A stretch of DNA of 64,000 bases from NCBI RefSeq assembly GCF_003111685.1, contig NZ_CP022189.1, forward strand, positions 1,442,001 to 1,506,000, read 5' to 3'. The DNA comes from Alloyangia pacifica. GTDB lineage: Bacteria; Pseudomonadota; Alphaproteobacteria; Rhodobacterales; Rhodobacteraceae. The notes beneath the pieces are model-generated. The model saw nothing but the letters and a program-made list of their open reading frames with translations. It did no database searches and was not told where the DNA came from. Shown here piece after piece: positions 26,121 to 38,805 of this stretch. The translations under genes were made by a program, and so were the position numbers. Position 1 is the stretch's first letter. Every line of letters begins with the position of its first letter.

Positions 26121-27308
26121 ATGGAAGACGAACTCAGCCAGATCGGCCAGCAGGTGGCCGACATCTCCGAGCTCGACCAGCTCGAACAGCAGGTGGCGGA
26201 CTTTTCGGAGACGGTCGAGGCGATCATCCCTGTGTTGCCGGGTTGGGTGATGCCCACGGCGGTGCTCGGGGTGGCCTTCATGGTCGGGGTGCTGGCGTTC
26301 CGGCTGGTCTTCGGCCTGCTGACCCGGATGGTGGAGAAGCGCGAACTCTTCTGGCGCAGCCTCGTGTCGCGCACCCGCCGTCCGCTGCGCATGGGTCTGG
26401 TGGTGTTCTTCCTGGCCATAGGCGTGGCGGTGGCGCCGCTCGATGCGACGTGGCGCGACCTCGCGCAGCACGCGCTGCTGATCGCCTTCATCGTGCTGGT
26501 GGCCTGGGTGGTGCACACCGCGCTGCACATCTGGACGACGGTGCGGCTTAGGAAATTCTCGCTCGATGCCGAGGACAATTTCCTGGCGCGCAAGCACGTC
26601 ACGCAGAGCCGCATCCTCGTGCGTCTTACCGGCTGGCTGATCCTCATCGTCACCATCTCGGCGATCCTGATGACCTTTCCGGGGGTCCGCCAGTGGGGCG
26701 TGTCGCTTCTGGCCTCGGCGGGGGCGGCGGGCATCGTGGTGGGCTTTGCCTTCCAGCCGGTGCTGAAGAACCTGATCGCCGGCATCCAGCTTGCCATCAC
26801 CCAGCCGATCCGCATCGACGACGCGGTTATCGTCGAGGGCGAATGGGGCTGGATCGAGGAGATCACCGGCACCTATGTGGTGATCAAGATCTGGGACTGG
26901 CGGCGGCTGATCGTGCCGCTGAGCTACTTCATCGAACAGCCCTTCCAGAACTGGACGCGGGACGGATCGTCGCTGATCGGCGGGGTGCTGCTCTATCTCG
27001 ACCATTGCGCCGACATCGGCCGGATCCGCGAGAAGATGACCGAGATCTGCCGCGAGAGCGAACTTTGGGACGGCAACGTGTGCCATCTGCAGGTGAACGA
27101 CTTCCGCGAGCGTGTGATGGAGATCCGCATCCTCGCCTCGGCGCGCAACGCGCCGCGCACCTATGACCTGCGCTGCGAGATTCGCGAGAAGCTGATCACC
27201 TGGATCCAGCGCGAGATGCCCGAGGCGCTGCCGCGGACCCGCGAGACCGTCTCGGTGGACGCGGCCAACAGCGTCAGGGCGCCTGGGATCGAGGTCGTGG
27301 GGGGATGA
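26121..27308 (+). CDS. MscS-family mechanosensitive ion channel
   Basis: A 395-aa membrane protein, unrelated in detail to the channel at the window start. A short acidic N-terminus is followed by hydrophobic segments at about residues 44-66, 88-108, 117-140 and 168-188. The pore helix reads SLLASAGAAGIVVGFAFQPV, then the beta-domain IRIDDAVIVEGEWGWIEEIT. The C-terminal domain ends in VVGG. The IRIDDAVIVEGEWGWIEEI form belongs to a YnaI/YbdG-like subgroup. The gene stands alone and converges with the EamA gene. Confidence 0.9.
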   Translation: MEDELSQIGQQVADISELDQLEQQVADFSETVEAIIPVLPGWVMPTAVLGVAFMVGVLAFRLVFGLLTRMVEKRELFWRSLVSRTRRPLRMGLVVFFLAIGVAVAPLDATWRDLAQHALLIAFIVLVAWVVHTALHIWTTVRLRKFSLDAEDNFLARKHVTQSRILVRLTGWLILIVTISAILMTFPGVRQWGVSLLASAGAAGIVVGFAFQPVLKNLIAGIQLAITQPIRIDDAVIVEGEWGWIEEITGTYVVIKIWDWRRLIVPLSYFIEQPFQNWTRDGSSLIGGVLLYLDHCADIGRIREKMTEICRESELWDGNVCHLQVNDFRERVMEIRILASARNAPRTYDLRCEIREKLITWIQREMPEALPRTRETVSVDAANSVRAPGIEVVGG

Positions 27309-27316
27309 GGCGAAAG

Positions 27317-27337
27317 CCGGGGGCTCAGAGCCCCCGG
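27317..27337. terminator. Hairpin between convergent mscS and eamA genes
   Basis: ccgggggct (27317-27325) pairs with agcccccgg (27329-27337) around CAG. It begins 9 bp after the mscS-family stop and includes the eamA stop codon. No T-run follows. Confidence 0.5.
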
Positions 27338-28215
27338 GTGACGTCCCGCTGCCGCGCGCGGGCCAGCCGGTGCTCGCGCACGAAGGTGTAGAGCCCGGCG
27401 GCGAGGATGAGCGCGGCGCCGGCGAAGGTCCAGCCGTCGGGGCGCTCGCCGAAGATCAGCATGCCAAGGCTCGCGGTAAAGATCAGCCGGGTGTAGCGGA
27501 AGGGCGAGACCGCCGCGACCTCGGCCATGCGCATGGCGTTGGTCACCGCGAGATAGCCGGCCGCGGTGACGGCCACAGCGGCCAGCATCGGCGCCACGGC
27601 GGGCAGGGTGAAGACCGGGGCGCGGCCCGAGACGATCAGCAGCACGAGGCCTACGGGCGCGATCGACACCATGCCCCAGGCCGAGACGACGATCGAAGGC
27701 AGCGCGGCGGGCAACGTGCGGGTCACCAGATCCCGCGCGGCAAGGCCAATCACACCCACGACGGCGAAGATCTCCCAGCCGGTAAATTCCGCGCCGAAGG
27801 GGCGGATCACCATGAGCATGCCGACAAGACCGACACCTATCGCCGTCCAGCGGCGCCAGCCGACCGTCTCGCCAAGGAACAGCGCCGCGCCCAGTGTCAC
27901 CGCCAGCGGCGCGGTCTGCATGATCGCCGCCATCACCGAAAGCGGGATGTAGGTCAGCCCGACGATCATCCCGAGCCCGCCGACCATTTCGAAGAGGTTG
28001 CGCAAAAGCACGCGCGGATGCAGCGCATCGGCGCGGCGCAGCGGCAGCTTCTTGAGCCGGGCGAGGATCAGGAAGACGCAGCAGCCGCCAAGCCCGATGG
28101 CCATCATGACCTGACCGGAGGGCGCCTGCAGCGTCGACAGCTTGATGAAGGCGTCGCTGAGAGCCAGCAACGCCATGCCAAGCACCATCAGGGCGATGGC
28201 GCGGAGGGTGTCCAT
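27325..28215 (-). CDS. EamA/DMT-family membrane transporter
   Basis: A 296-aa protein with ten hydrophobic segments in two EamA repeats (MDTLRAIALMVLGMALLALS; second repeat AVAVTAAGYLAVTNAMRMAE) and a basic C-terminal tail. It is similar in architecture to, but clearly distinct from, the EamA protein at 2135-3082. It starts 15 bp after the pgm stop on the same strand, so it may be the last gene of the glycogen operon. Substrate unknown; that position makes a sugar-related or metabolite export role possible, but the family is too broad to say. Confidence 0.85.
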   Translation of the reverse strand: MDTLRAIALMVLGMALLALSDAFIKLSTLQAPSGQVMMAIGLGGCCVFLILARLKKLPLRRADALHPRVLLRNLFEMVGGLGMIVGLTYIPLSVMAAIMQTAPLAVTLGAALFLGETVGWRRWTAIGVGLVGMLMVIRPFGAEFTGWEIFAVVGVIGLAARDLVTRTLPAALPSIVVSAWGMVSIAPVGLVLLIVSGRAPVFTLPAVAPMLAAVAVTAAGYLAVTNAMRMAEVAAVSPFRYTRLIFTASLGMLIFGERPDGWTFAGAALILAAGLYTFVREHRLARARQRDVTRGL

Positions 28216-28230
28216 GGTCTTGTCTTCCGA

Positions 28231-31729
<3,499 letters not shown>

Positions 31730-31730
<1 letters not shown>

Positions 31731-33784
31731 CATGCCTCCTCTGCAAGCAAGAGCACCGAGTTCGCGGCGAGCGTCACGGTGCCGCCGAGACGCTGCGGGG
31801 CTGCCTCGGGGTCGGTGGTATCGATGTGGCGCACCCAGGAAAAGCCCTCGCCTGGGTGCGGCAGGGTTAGTTCCACCGCCTCGCCGGCGTTGAGAGCGAT
31901 ATAGATCGCTTCCTCGCGCTGCTTGTAGAGCGGCGTGCCCGAGGCCATGCGGAACTCGGCGCAGAGCACCTTGAGATGGCCATTGGTCCAGTCGGCGCGG
32001 GTCATCTCCTGCCCGTCGGGACGCCACCAGAAGAGGTCCGGTACGCCGTCGATCCGTCGCGGGCGCGAGTGCAGGTAGCGGCGCTGGCGCAGGATCGGGT
32101 GGGCCTTGCGAAAGGCGATGAGCTTGCGCGTGAAGGCGTGGAAGGCGTCGTCGCGATGGTCCCAGTCTATCCAGCCGGTCTCATTATCCTGTGCATAGGC
32201 GTTGTTGTTGCCGCCCTGCGAATTGCCGATCTCGTCGCCAGCGAGAATCATCGGCGTTCCCTGGCTGAGCAGCAGGGTCGCCATGAGGTTGCGGCGGCGC
32301 AGGGCGCGGGCGGCGGTGATCTCGACATCGTCGGTCGGGCCTTCGACGCCCATATTGTCCGAGTGGTTCTCGCCGTGGCCGTCGCGGTTGTCCTCGCCGT
32401 TCGCCTCGTTGTGGCGGCGGGTGTAGGAGACCACGTCCATCAGGGTGAAGCCGTCATGGGCGGTGAGCAGGTTGACCGAGGCGGTGGCATTGCGCCCCGA
32501 ATGGTCGAAGAGCCCGGCCGAGCCGGTGATCCGGTCGGCCATCACCGGCACATGTCCCAGATCGCCGCGCCAGAAGCGGCGCACGCCGTCGCGGTACTGG
32601 TCGTTCCATTCGCTGAACGGCGGCGGGTAGCCGCCGAGTTGGTAGCCGCCCGGGCCGATGTCCCAGGGCTCGGCGATCAGCTTTTTGGCGGCCAGAACCG
32701 GGTCCTGGCGCAGCGCCTTGAAGAAGGCGGAGTTGCGATCGAACCCCTCCGGCGTGCGGCCCAGCGTCGAGCACAGATCGAAACGAAACCCGTCGACGCC
32801 CATGGTGGTGGCCCAGTAGCGCAGGCTGTCCATCACCATGCGCAGCACCATCGGATGGTCTAGGTTGAGCGTATTGCCGGTCCCGGTATCGTTGATGTAG
32901 GTCCGCTTGTCCTCGGGGAGCCGGTAGTAGCTGGCATTGTCGAGCCCGCGGAAGCTGAGCGTCGGCCCGTGTTCATCGCCCTCGCAGCTATGGTTGTAGA
33001 CGACGTCGAGGATGACTTCGATCCCGGCGGCGTGGAGCCGGGCGACCATATGCTGGAACTCCCAGAGCGCGTCCTGCGTGAGGTAGCGCGGATCGGGGGC
33101 GAAGAAGCCGAGCGTCTGGTAGCCCCAATAGTTCTTCAGCCCCTTGTCGACGAGAAACCTGTCGTTGAGGAAGCTCTGCACCGGCAAGAGCTCGATGGCG
33201 GTGATCCCGAGGTCGGTCAGATAGTCGAGCACCGGGTCCGAGGCGATGCCGAGAAAGCTGCCCGGGTGCTCGGCGCCGGGAAAGCGCTGCGTGAGACCCT
33301 TCACGTGGGCCTCGTAGATGACGCTCTTGGCAAGCCGGGTCTCGGGGGGCTTGGTGTCGCCCCAGTCGAAGCTGGTGTCCACCACCACGCCCTTGGGCAT
33401 GAAGGGCGCGCTGTCGGTGGTATTGCGCGTCTGCGTGCCCCCGTAGAGCGCGTCGTTCCACAGCGGGTGGCCGGTGATGCGGCGGGCGTAGGGGTCGAGC
33501 AGCAGCTTGTGGGGATTGAAACGGTGCCCCTGCCGTGGCTGGAACGGTCCCTCGACGCGCAAGCCATAGTGCTGGCCCGGGGTGAGCCCGGGCACCCGCC
33601 CGTGCCAGACGTCGCCATCGCGCTCGGGCAGGGGGAGCCGGTGAGTTTCCGTGCCATCCTCGTCGAAGAGACAGAGCATGACGGCCTCGGCATGGGCCGA
33701 GAAAACCGCGAAATTCACGCCATCGCCATCAAATGTCGCGCCGAGCGGGCTGGCGGACCCCGCGAGGATGACCGGCTCGCTCAT
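31730..33784 (-). CDS. glgX: Glycogen debranching enzyme (isoamylase type)
   Basis: A 684-aa GH13 enzyme hydrolysing alpha-1,6 branches of phosphorylase-limited glycogen. The N-terminal CBM48 (residues ~8-100) contains GDGVNFAVFSAHAEAVMLCL. The catalytic barrel has DVVYNHSCEGDEHGPTLSF, the nucleophile Asp in GFRFDLCSTLG, the Glu in IAEPWDIGPGGYQLG, and LTAHDGFTLMD. Its ATG lies 7 bp after the glgA stop and its TGA is buried in the malQ start (ATGATG). Products go to MalQ and GlgP. Confidence 0.96.
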
Positions 33785-33791
33785 CTATGCC

Positions 33792-35213
33792 TCATAAAGA
33801 CTTGGCCTTGACCATGTCTTGGTAGAGCGCCGCGTATTTCGCTGCCGAATGGGTCCAGCTTACGGGCGAGGCCATCGCGTTGGTCATCATGCGTGTCCAG
33901 GTTTCCTTGTCCTGGTACAGAGTTATAAGCCGCATCATCGCTTGGGCCAGAGCCTGGGCGGTTACCGGGTGGAATTGCAGGCCGGTTGCACAGCCTGCTG
34001 CCAATCCAGCAGGCGATGCATTGATCACCGTGTCCGCCAGACCTCCGGTGAGCGCCACCAGGGGCAGGGTTCCGTAGCGCAGGCCGTAAAGCTGGGTCAG
34101 CCCACAGGGCTCGAAGCGCGAGGGCACGAGAATCGCATCGCCCCCCGCCATCAGCCGATGCGCGAATTCCTCGTCGTAGCCGATGCGCACCGCAACGCCG
34201 GGGTGCTTCTGCGCCTTGCGCTGGAAGGCCTCTTCCAACCCCGGGTTGCCCGACCCGAGGAGCGCCAGCTGGCCACCGCGATCGAGCAGCGCGGGCAGGG
34301 CCTGCAGCAGGATATCGAGCCCCTTCTGCTCGGTCATCCGCGAGATCACCACGCAAAGCGGACCGGGCCAGTCGTCCGGCAGGTCCAGCTCCTTGCGCAG
34401 CGCGGCCTTGTGCTCGGCCTTCTCGGCGATGGTCTTGTAGGGCGGCGTCCAGAGCGCCTCGTCGATGCCATTGAGGATGCCGACCATATCCTCCTGCCGC
34501 TCGCGCAGCACGCCCTCGAGCCCCATGCCGAAGTCCTTGGTCATCAGCTCGGCAGCATAGGTGGGCGAGACGGTCGAGAGCTTGTCGGCATAGACAAGCC
34601 CCGCCTTCAGCGCCGAGACGCTGTCCCAGAACTCGTAGCCGCGCTGGTGAAAGCCGGTGCGCGGCAGGCCCAGCGTGCCGATGCGCGACGCCGGCGCCAT
34701 GCCCTGAAAGGCGATGTTGTGGATGGTCATCAAAGTCGAGACCCGGCCCGCGGCGCCCAGCTCGCGCAGGTAGAGCGGCACGAAGCCCGCCTGCCAGTCG
34801 TGGCAGTGCAGGATCTGTGGCCGCCAGCCCTCGATCCCGTCGGCGCCGATCATCGCGGCCACCGAAGAGAGCGCGGCGAAGCGCTCGGGGTTGTCGCGCC
34901 AGTCATGGCCGTGCGCGTCCATGTAGGGCCCGCCGTCCCGGTCAAAGAGATGCGGCGCCTCGAGCACGTAGAGCAGCTGATCCCCAAGCGGCGCTTTCAG
35001 CACGCGCGCAGGCCCACCGAAGAGATCGTCGTAGTCCGCTGCCACTTCCTGCGTTGGCAGCTTGGCGATGACTTGCCGGTAGCCCGGCAGCAGCACCCGC
35101 ATGTCGACCCCGTGCACCGACAGCGCGCCGGGCAGGGCGCCGACCACGTCGGCAAGCCCCCCGGTCTTGATCAGCGGCACACATTCCGAGGCGACAGACA
35201 GGACTTTTGTCAT
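33792..35213 (-). CDS. glgA: Glycogen synthase (ADP-glucose)
   Basis: A 473-aa GT5 enzyme adding glucose from ADP-glucose to glycogen. The ADP-glucose site KTGGLADV begins at K16 ([23 protein letters not shown]); the C-terminal GT-B half has [16 protein letters not shown] and [20 protein letters not shown] with the catalytic Glu. The ATG at 35213 overlaps the glgC TGA (ATGA), excluding a 24-codon extension into glgC. Length equals that of E. coli GlgA. Confidence 0.97.
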   Translation of the reverse strand: MTKVLSVASECVPLIKTGGLADVVGALPGALSVHGVDMRVLLPGYRQVIAKLPTQEVAADYDDLFGGPARVLKAPLGDQLLYVLEAPHLFDRDGGPYMDAHGHDWRDNPERFAALSSVAAMIGADGIEGWRPQILHCHDWQAGFVPLYLRELGAAGRVSTLMTIHNIAFQGMAPASRIGTLGLPRTGFHQRGYEFWDSVSALKAGLVYADKLSTVSPTYAAELMTKDFGMGLEGVLRERQEDMVGILNGIDEALWTPPYKTIAEKAEHKAALRKELDLPDDWPGPLCVVISRMTEQKGLDILLQALPALLDRGGQLALLGSGNPGLEEAFQRKAQKHPGVAVRIGYDEEFAHRLMAGGDAILVPSRFEPCGLTQLYGLRYGTLPLVALTGGLADTVINASPAGLAAGCATGLQFHPVTAQALAQAMMRLITLYQDKETWTRMMTNAMASPVSWTHSAAKYAALYQDMVKAKSL

Positions 35214-36472
35214 TTGGCGGCTTCCCTCCGGTCGAGCATTCCTTGCGTGATCAGCGTCACGCCGCCTGGCGTGACACGGAACCACTTTGCGTCTTCCTCC
35301 GGATCCTCGCCGACCACAAGCCCCTCGGGAATATGCACGCCGCGATTGACCACGGTGTTGGTCAGCCGGACATGACGCGAGACGTGGACATTGGGCAGAA
35401 GTACCACACGTTCGAGTGCCGAATATGAATTCGTGTGCACCTTGGTGAACAGCAGCGACTCGCGAATCTCGGTGCCCGAGATGATGCAGCCGCCGGCAAT
35501 GAGCGAGCTGACGGCCGATCCGCGGCGGTCTTCCTCGTCGTGGATGAACTTTGCGGGGGGAACCACCTCGGCATAGGTCCAGATCGGCCAGTCGGTATCC
35601 CAGAGGTCGAGCTCGGGGTCGAAGTTGGTCAGGTCGATATTGGCGCGCCAGAACGCATCGATGGTGCCGACGTCGCGCCAGTAGGCGGGCTTGCCGGCCT
35701 CGCGCACGCAGCTGTCCTCGAAGCGGTGCGCCTGCGCGCCGCCCGCGGCGACGATCTCGGGGATCATGTCGTTGCCGAAGTCGTGGCTCGAGCTTTCCGA
35801 GCCCAGGTCCTCCACCAGCTTGCCGCGCAGGTACTTCCAGTCGAAGACGTAGATGCCCATGCTGACCAGCGTCTTTCCGGGATCGTCGGGCAGGCCCGGC
35901 GGGTCCTTGGGTTTTTCGAGGAACGAGGTGATCCGGTCGCTCTCGTCCACCGCCATGCAGCCAAAGGCGCTGGCCTCGGACCGGTCCACGGTCAGGCAGC
36001 CCACGGTCACCTGAGCGCCGCTCTCGACGTGCTGCTCGAGCATCTCCTCGTAGTCCATCTTGTAGATGTGGTCGCCCGCGAGGATGACGATATAGTCGAT
36101 GTCGTAGCTGTCGATGATGTCGATGTTCTGGGCCACCGCGTCCACGGTGCCGCGATACCAGGTCTGCTCGTTGTAGCGCTGCGAGGCGGGCAGGATATCG
36201 AGGAACTCATTGCGCTCGGCGCGAAAAAAGTTCCAGCCGCGCTGGCAGTGTCGGATGAGGCTGTGCGCCTTGTACTGCGTGGCCAGCGCGATCTTGCGGA
36301 TGCCGGAATTGAGCGCGTTGGAGAGGGCGAAGTCGATGATCCGGGCCTTGCCGCCGAAATAGACAGCCGGCTTCACGCGAAAATTCGTCAACTCGTGCAG
36401 GCGCGAGCCGCGGCCCCCCGCGAGCACGAAGGCCATGCTGCGGCTCGCGAGCCTCTGGGAACGTCGGGACAT
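35210..36472 (-). CDS. glgC: Glucose-1-phosphate adenylyltransferase
   Basis: A 420-aa ADP-glucose pyrophosphorylase, the committed and allosterically controlled step of glycogen synthesis. The nucleotidyltransferase motif [11 protein letters not shown] is near residue 18, the activator/substrate Lys region [20 protein letters not shown] follows, then [18 protein letters not shown] with the catalytic Asp; a left-handed beta-helix forms the C-terminal third. The N-terminal basic segment ([14 protein letters not shown]) is typical of proteobacterial enzymes controlled by fructose-type effectors. Coupled to glgA by ATGA; glgB stops 62 bp upstream. Confidence 0.97.
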   Translation of the reverse strand: MSRRSQRLASRSMAFVLAGGRGSRLHELTNFRVKPAVYFGGKARIIDFALSNALNSGIRKIALATQYKAHSLIRHCQRGWNFFRAERNEFLDILPASQRYNEQTWYRGTVDAVAQNIDIIDSYDIDYIVILAGDHIYKMDYEEMLEQHVESGAQVTVGCLTVDRSEASAFGCMAVDESDRITSFLEKPKDPPGLPDDPGKTLVSMGIYVFDWKYLRGKLVEDLGSESSSHDFGNDMIPEIVAAGGAQAHRFEDSCVREAGKPAYWRDVGTIDAFWRANIDLTNFDPELDLWDTDWPIWTYAEVVPPAKFIHDEEDRRGSAVSSLIAGGCIISGTEIRESLLFTKVHTNSYSALERVVLLPNVHVSRHVRLTNTVVNRGVHIPEGLVVGEDPEEDAKWFRVTPGGVTLITQGMLDRREAAK

Positions 36473-36534
36473 TCGTCTCCTCCTTTACTTAAATGCGATG
36501 TATCGGGCACCGCCGCGACACGGGTATGAATGAG

Positions 36535-38733
36535 TCAGCTGTCCTCGCGAACGAGGAAGATCGCCGAAAGTGGCGGCAGGAAAAGCTCGGCCGAGGCGGG
36601 ATAGCCGTGGCTGGGCTCGTCGTCGGCGATGACGCGGCCGAAATTCCCGCGATTGCCTCCGCCGTAGATGCCTGCATCGGTGTTCAGCGCCTCGCGCCAG
36701 ACACCGGTGTCGGGCAGGCCGATGCGGTACCGCGGCTGCTCGGCAGGCGTGAAATTGCAGATCACCGCCACCTCGGGTTCGTCCGACCGGCCGCGGCGAA
36801 TCCACGAGAAAACCGAGTTTCCGGTGTCGCCTCCGGCGATCCAGGCAAAGCCCTCTTCCTCGCAGTCCTTGGCGTGCAGGGCAGGTGTCTCGCAATAGAG
36901 TCCGTTGAGATCTCGGATCAGGCGCTGGATCCCGGCATGCTGAGGATCGTCGAGACAGGCCCAGTCGATCTCGGCATCGTGGTTCCACTCGTGCGCCTGC
37001 GCGAACTCCTGCCCCATGAACAGCAGCTTCTTACCCGGGTGGCCCCACATGAAGCCGTAGTAGGCGCGCAGGTTGGCGAACTTCTCCCACTGGTTGCCCG
37101 GCATCTTGCCCAGCATCGAGCCCTTACCGTGTACCACCTCGTCGTGGCTGATCGGCAGGATAAAGTTCTCGGAAAAGGCGTAGACCAGCCCGAAAGTCAT
37201 CTGGTGGTGGTGGTAGCTGCGGTAGATGGGGTCCTTGCGGATGTAATCGAGCGTGTCGTTCATCCAGCCCATGTTCCACTTGAAGCCGAAGCCAAGCCCG
37301 TCCTGATCCACCGGCGACGACACGCCCGGGTAGGCGGTGCTTTCCTCGGCAACGTTCATGATTCCGGGGTGCTGGCCGTAGCACTCGGTGTTCATCCGGC
37401 GCAGCATCGCGATCGCCTCGTAGTTCTCGCGGCCGCCGTCCTTGTTGGGCACCCATTGGTCCGCGGGGCGGGAATAATCGCGGTAGAGCATCGAGGCGAC
37501 CGCATCCACCCGCAGCCCGTCGGCATGGTACTCCTCGAGCCAGTAGAGCGCGTTGGCGGTCAGGTAGTTGGCCACCTCGGCGCGGCCGTAGTTGTAGATC
37601 AGCGTGTTCCAGTCGTGGTGGAAGCCCTCCTTGGGGTCGGCGTGCTCGTAGAGCGCGGTGCCGTCGAAGCGCCCAAGGCCATGCGCGTCGGTGGGGAAGT
37701 GGCCCGGCACCCAGTCGAGGATCACCCCGATCCCGGCGCGGTGCGCGGCATTCACCAGGTCGCGGAACTCGTGGGGCAAACCGTGGCGGATGGTCGGGGC
37801 GAACATGCCGATGGGCTGGTAACCCCAGGAGCCGTCAAACGGGTATTCGCTGATCGGCATCAGTTCGATGTGCGTGAAGCCCATATCGGCGACGTAGTCG
37901 ACCAGCTCTTCGGCGGCCTCGATGTAGGAGATCGGCCGGCCCCAATCCTTGCGCCGCCACGAAGGAAGGTGGACCTCGTAGATCGAGATCGGCGCGGAGC
38001 GGCTCTGCGCCTCGGCCCGGGTCTCGAACCACGCATCGTCCGTCCAGCCGTAGCCCGTGATGTCGCGCACGATCGAGGCATTGGCGGGCGGGTGTTCGGA
38101 GCCGAAGCCGATGGGATCGGCCTTGCGCGGCTGCACGGTCCCGTCGGGGCCGACGATCTCGTAGCGGTAGAAGGCCCCGTCGCCGACATTTGGCAGGAAG
38201 ATTTCCCACACGCCGGTGGCGCCCCGGCGGCGCATGGGATTGCGCAGCCCGTCCCACCAGTTGAAATCGCCCACGACCGAGACGCGCTTGGCATTCGGTG
38301 CCCAAACAGCGAAATGGGTGCCCGCCACGCCTTCGTGGGTCATCACATGGGCGCCGAGCGCCTCCCAGAGCCGCTGGTGACTGCCTTCGCCCAGCAGGTA
38401 CTCGTCGATCTCGCCGAGCACCGGGCCGAAGCGGTAGGGGTCTTCGCGCTCGTAGACCCGCGGCTCGCCGTCCTCGCCGTGGTCTTCGCCGAGGAGAATA
38501 TAGGCCATGTCACCCGGCACCGGGCCTCGGAAGAAGCCCGGTACGTTGGTCGGCTCGAGCGGGTGGCGCACGCCCCTGACCAGGGCCCACATGCGGTCGG
38601 CGCCGGGGTCGTAGGTGGTGACGTATCGTGCGCCGTCCTGCTCGTGCGGACCAAGGACGGCAAAGGGATCGTCGTGATGGCCCCGCAGCAGCCGCAGCAG
38701 GGCAGTGTCGAGGGATGTGGACGCGGTGCTCAT
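36535..38733 (-). CDS. glgB: 1,4-alpha-glucan branching enzyme
   Basis: A 732-aa GH13 enzyme making alpha-1,6 branches. The N-terminal region carries the N1/CBM48 domains (DPFAVLGPHEQDG; then GTHFAVWAPNAKRVSVVGDF). Catalytic parts are the nucleophile Asp in GLRVDAVASMLYRDY, the Glu in NVAEESTAYPGVS and the His/Asp in LPISHDEVVHGKGSML. Start is uncertain: ATG at 38733 gives an E. coli-like length; an in-frame ATG at 38760 adds nine residues, and neither has a good Shine-Dalgarno site. It lies 72 bp after the glgP stop. Confidence 0.96.
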   Translation of the reverse strand: MSTASTSLDTALLRLLRGHHDDPFAVLGPHEQDGARYVTTYDPGADRMWALVRGVRHPLEPTNVPGFFRGPVPGDMAYILLGEDHGEDGEPRVYEREDPYRFGPVLGEIDEYLLGEGSHQRLWEALGAHVMTHEGVAGTHFAVWAPNAKRVSVVGDFNWWDGLRNPMRRRGATGVWEIFLPNVGDGAFYRYEIVGPDGTVQPRKADPIGFGSEHPPANASIVRDITGYGWTDDAWFETRAEAQSRSAPISIYEVHLPSWRRKDWGRPISYIEAAEELVDYVADMGFTHIELMPISEYPFDGSWGYQPIGMFAPTIRHGLPHEFRDLVNAAHRAGIGVILDWVPGHFPTDAHGLGRFDGTALYEHADPKEGFHHDWNTLIYNYGRAEVANYLTANALYWLEEYHADGLRVDAVASMLYRDYSRPADQWVPNKDGGRENYEAIAMLRRMNTECYGQHPGIMNVAEESTAYPGVSSPVDQDGLGFGFKWNMGWMNDTLDYIRKDPIYRSYHHHQMTFGLVYAFSENFILPISHDEVVHGKGSMLGKMPGNQWEKFANLRAYYGFMWGHPGKKLLFMGQEFAQAHEWNHDAEIDWACLDDPQHAGIQRLIRDLNGLYCETPALHAKDCEEEGFAWIAGGDTGNSVFSWIRRGRSDEPEVAVICNFTPAEQPRYRIGLPDTGVWREALNTDAGIYGGGNRGNFGRVIADDEPSHGYPASAELFLPPLSAIFLVREDS

Positions 38734-38805
38734 GACGTGACTGTAGTCGGATCCGCGCATCTGGCAATGATCTCAGGCATCGGGAACCGGTAAGAGTCCT
38801 TTCGC

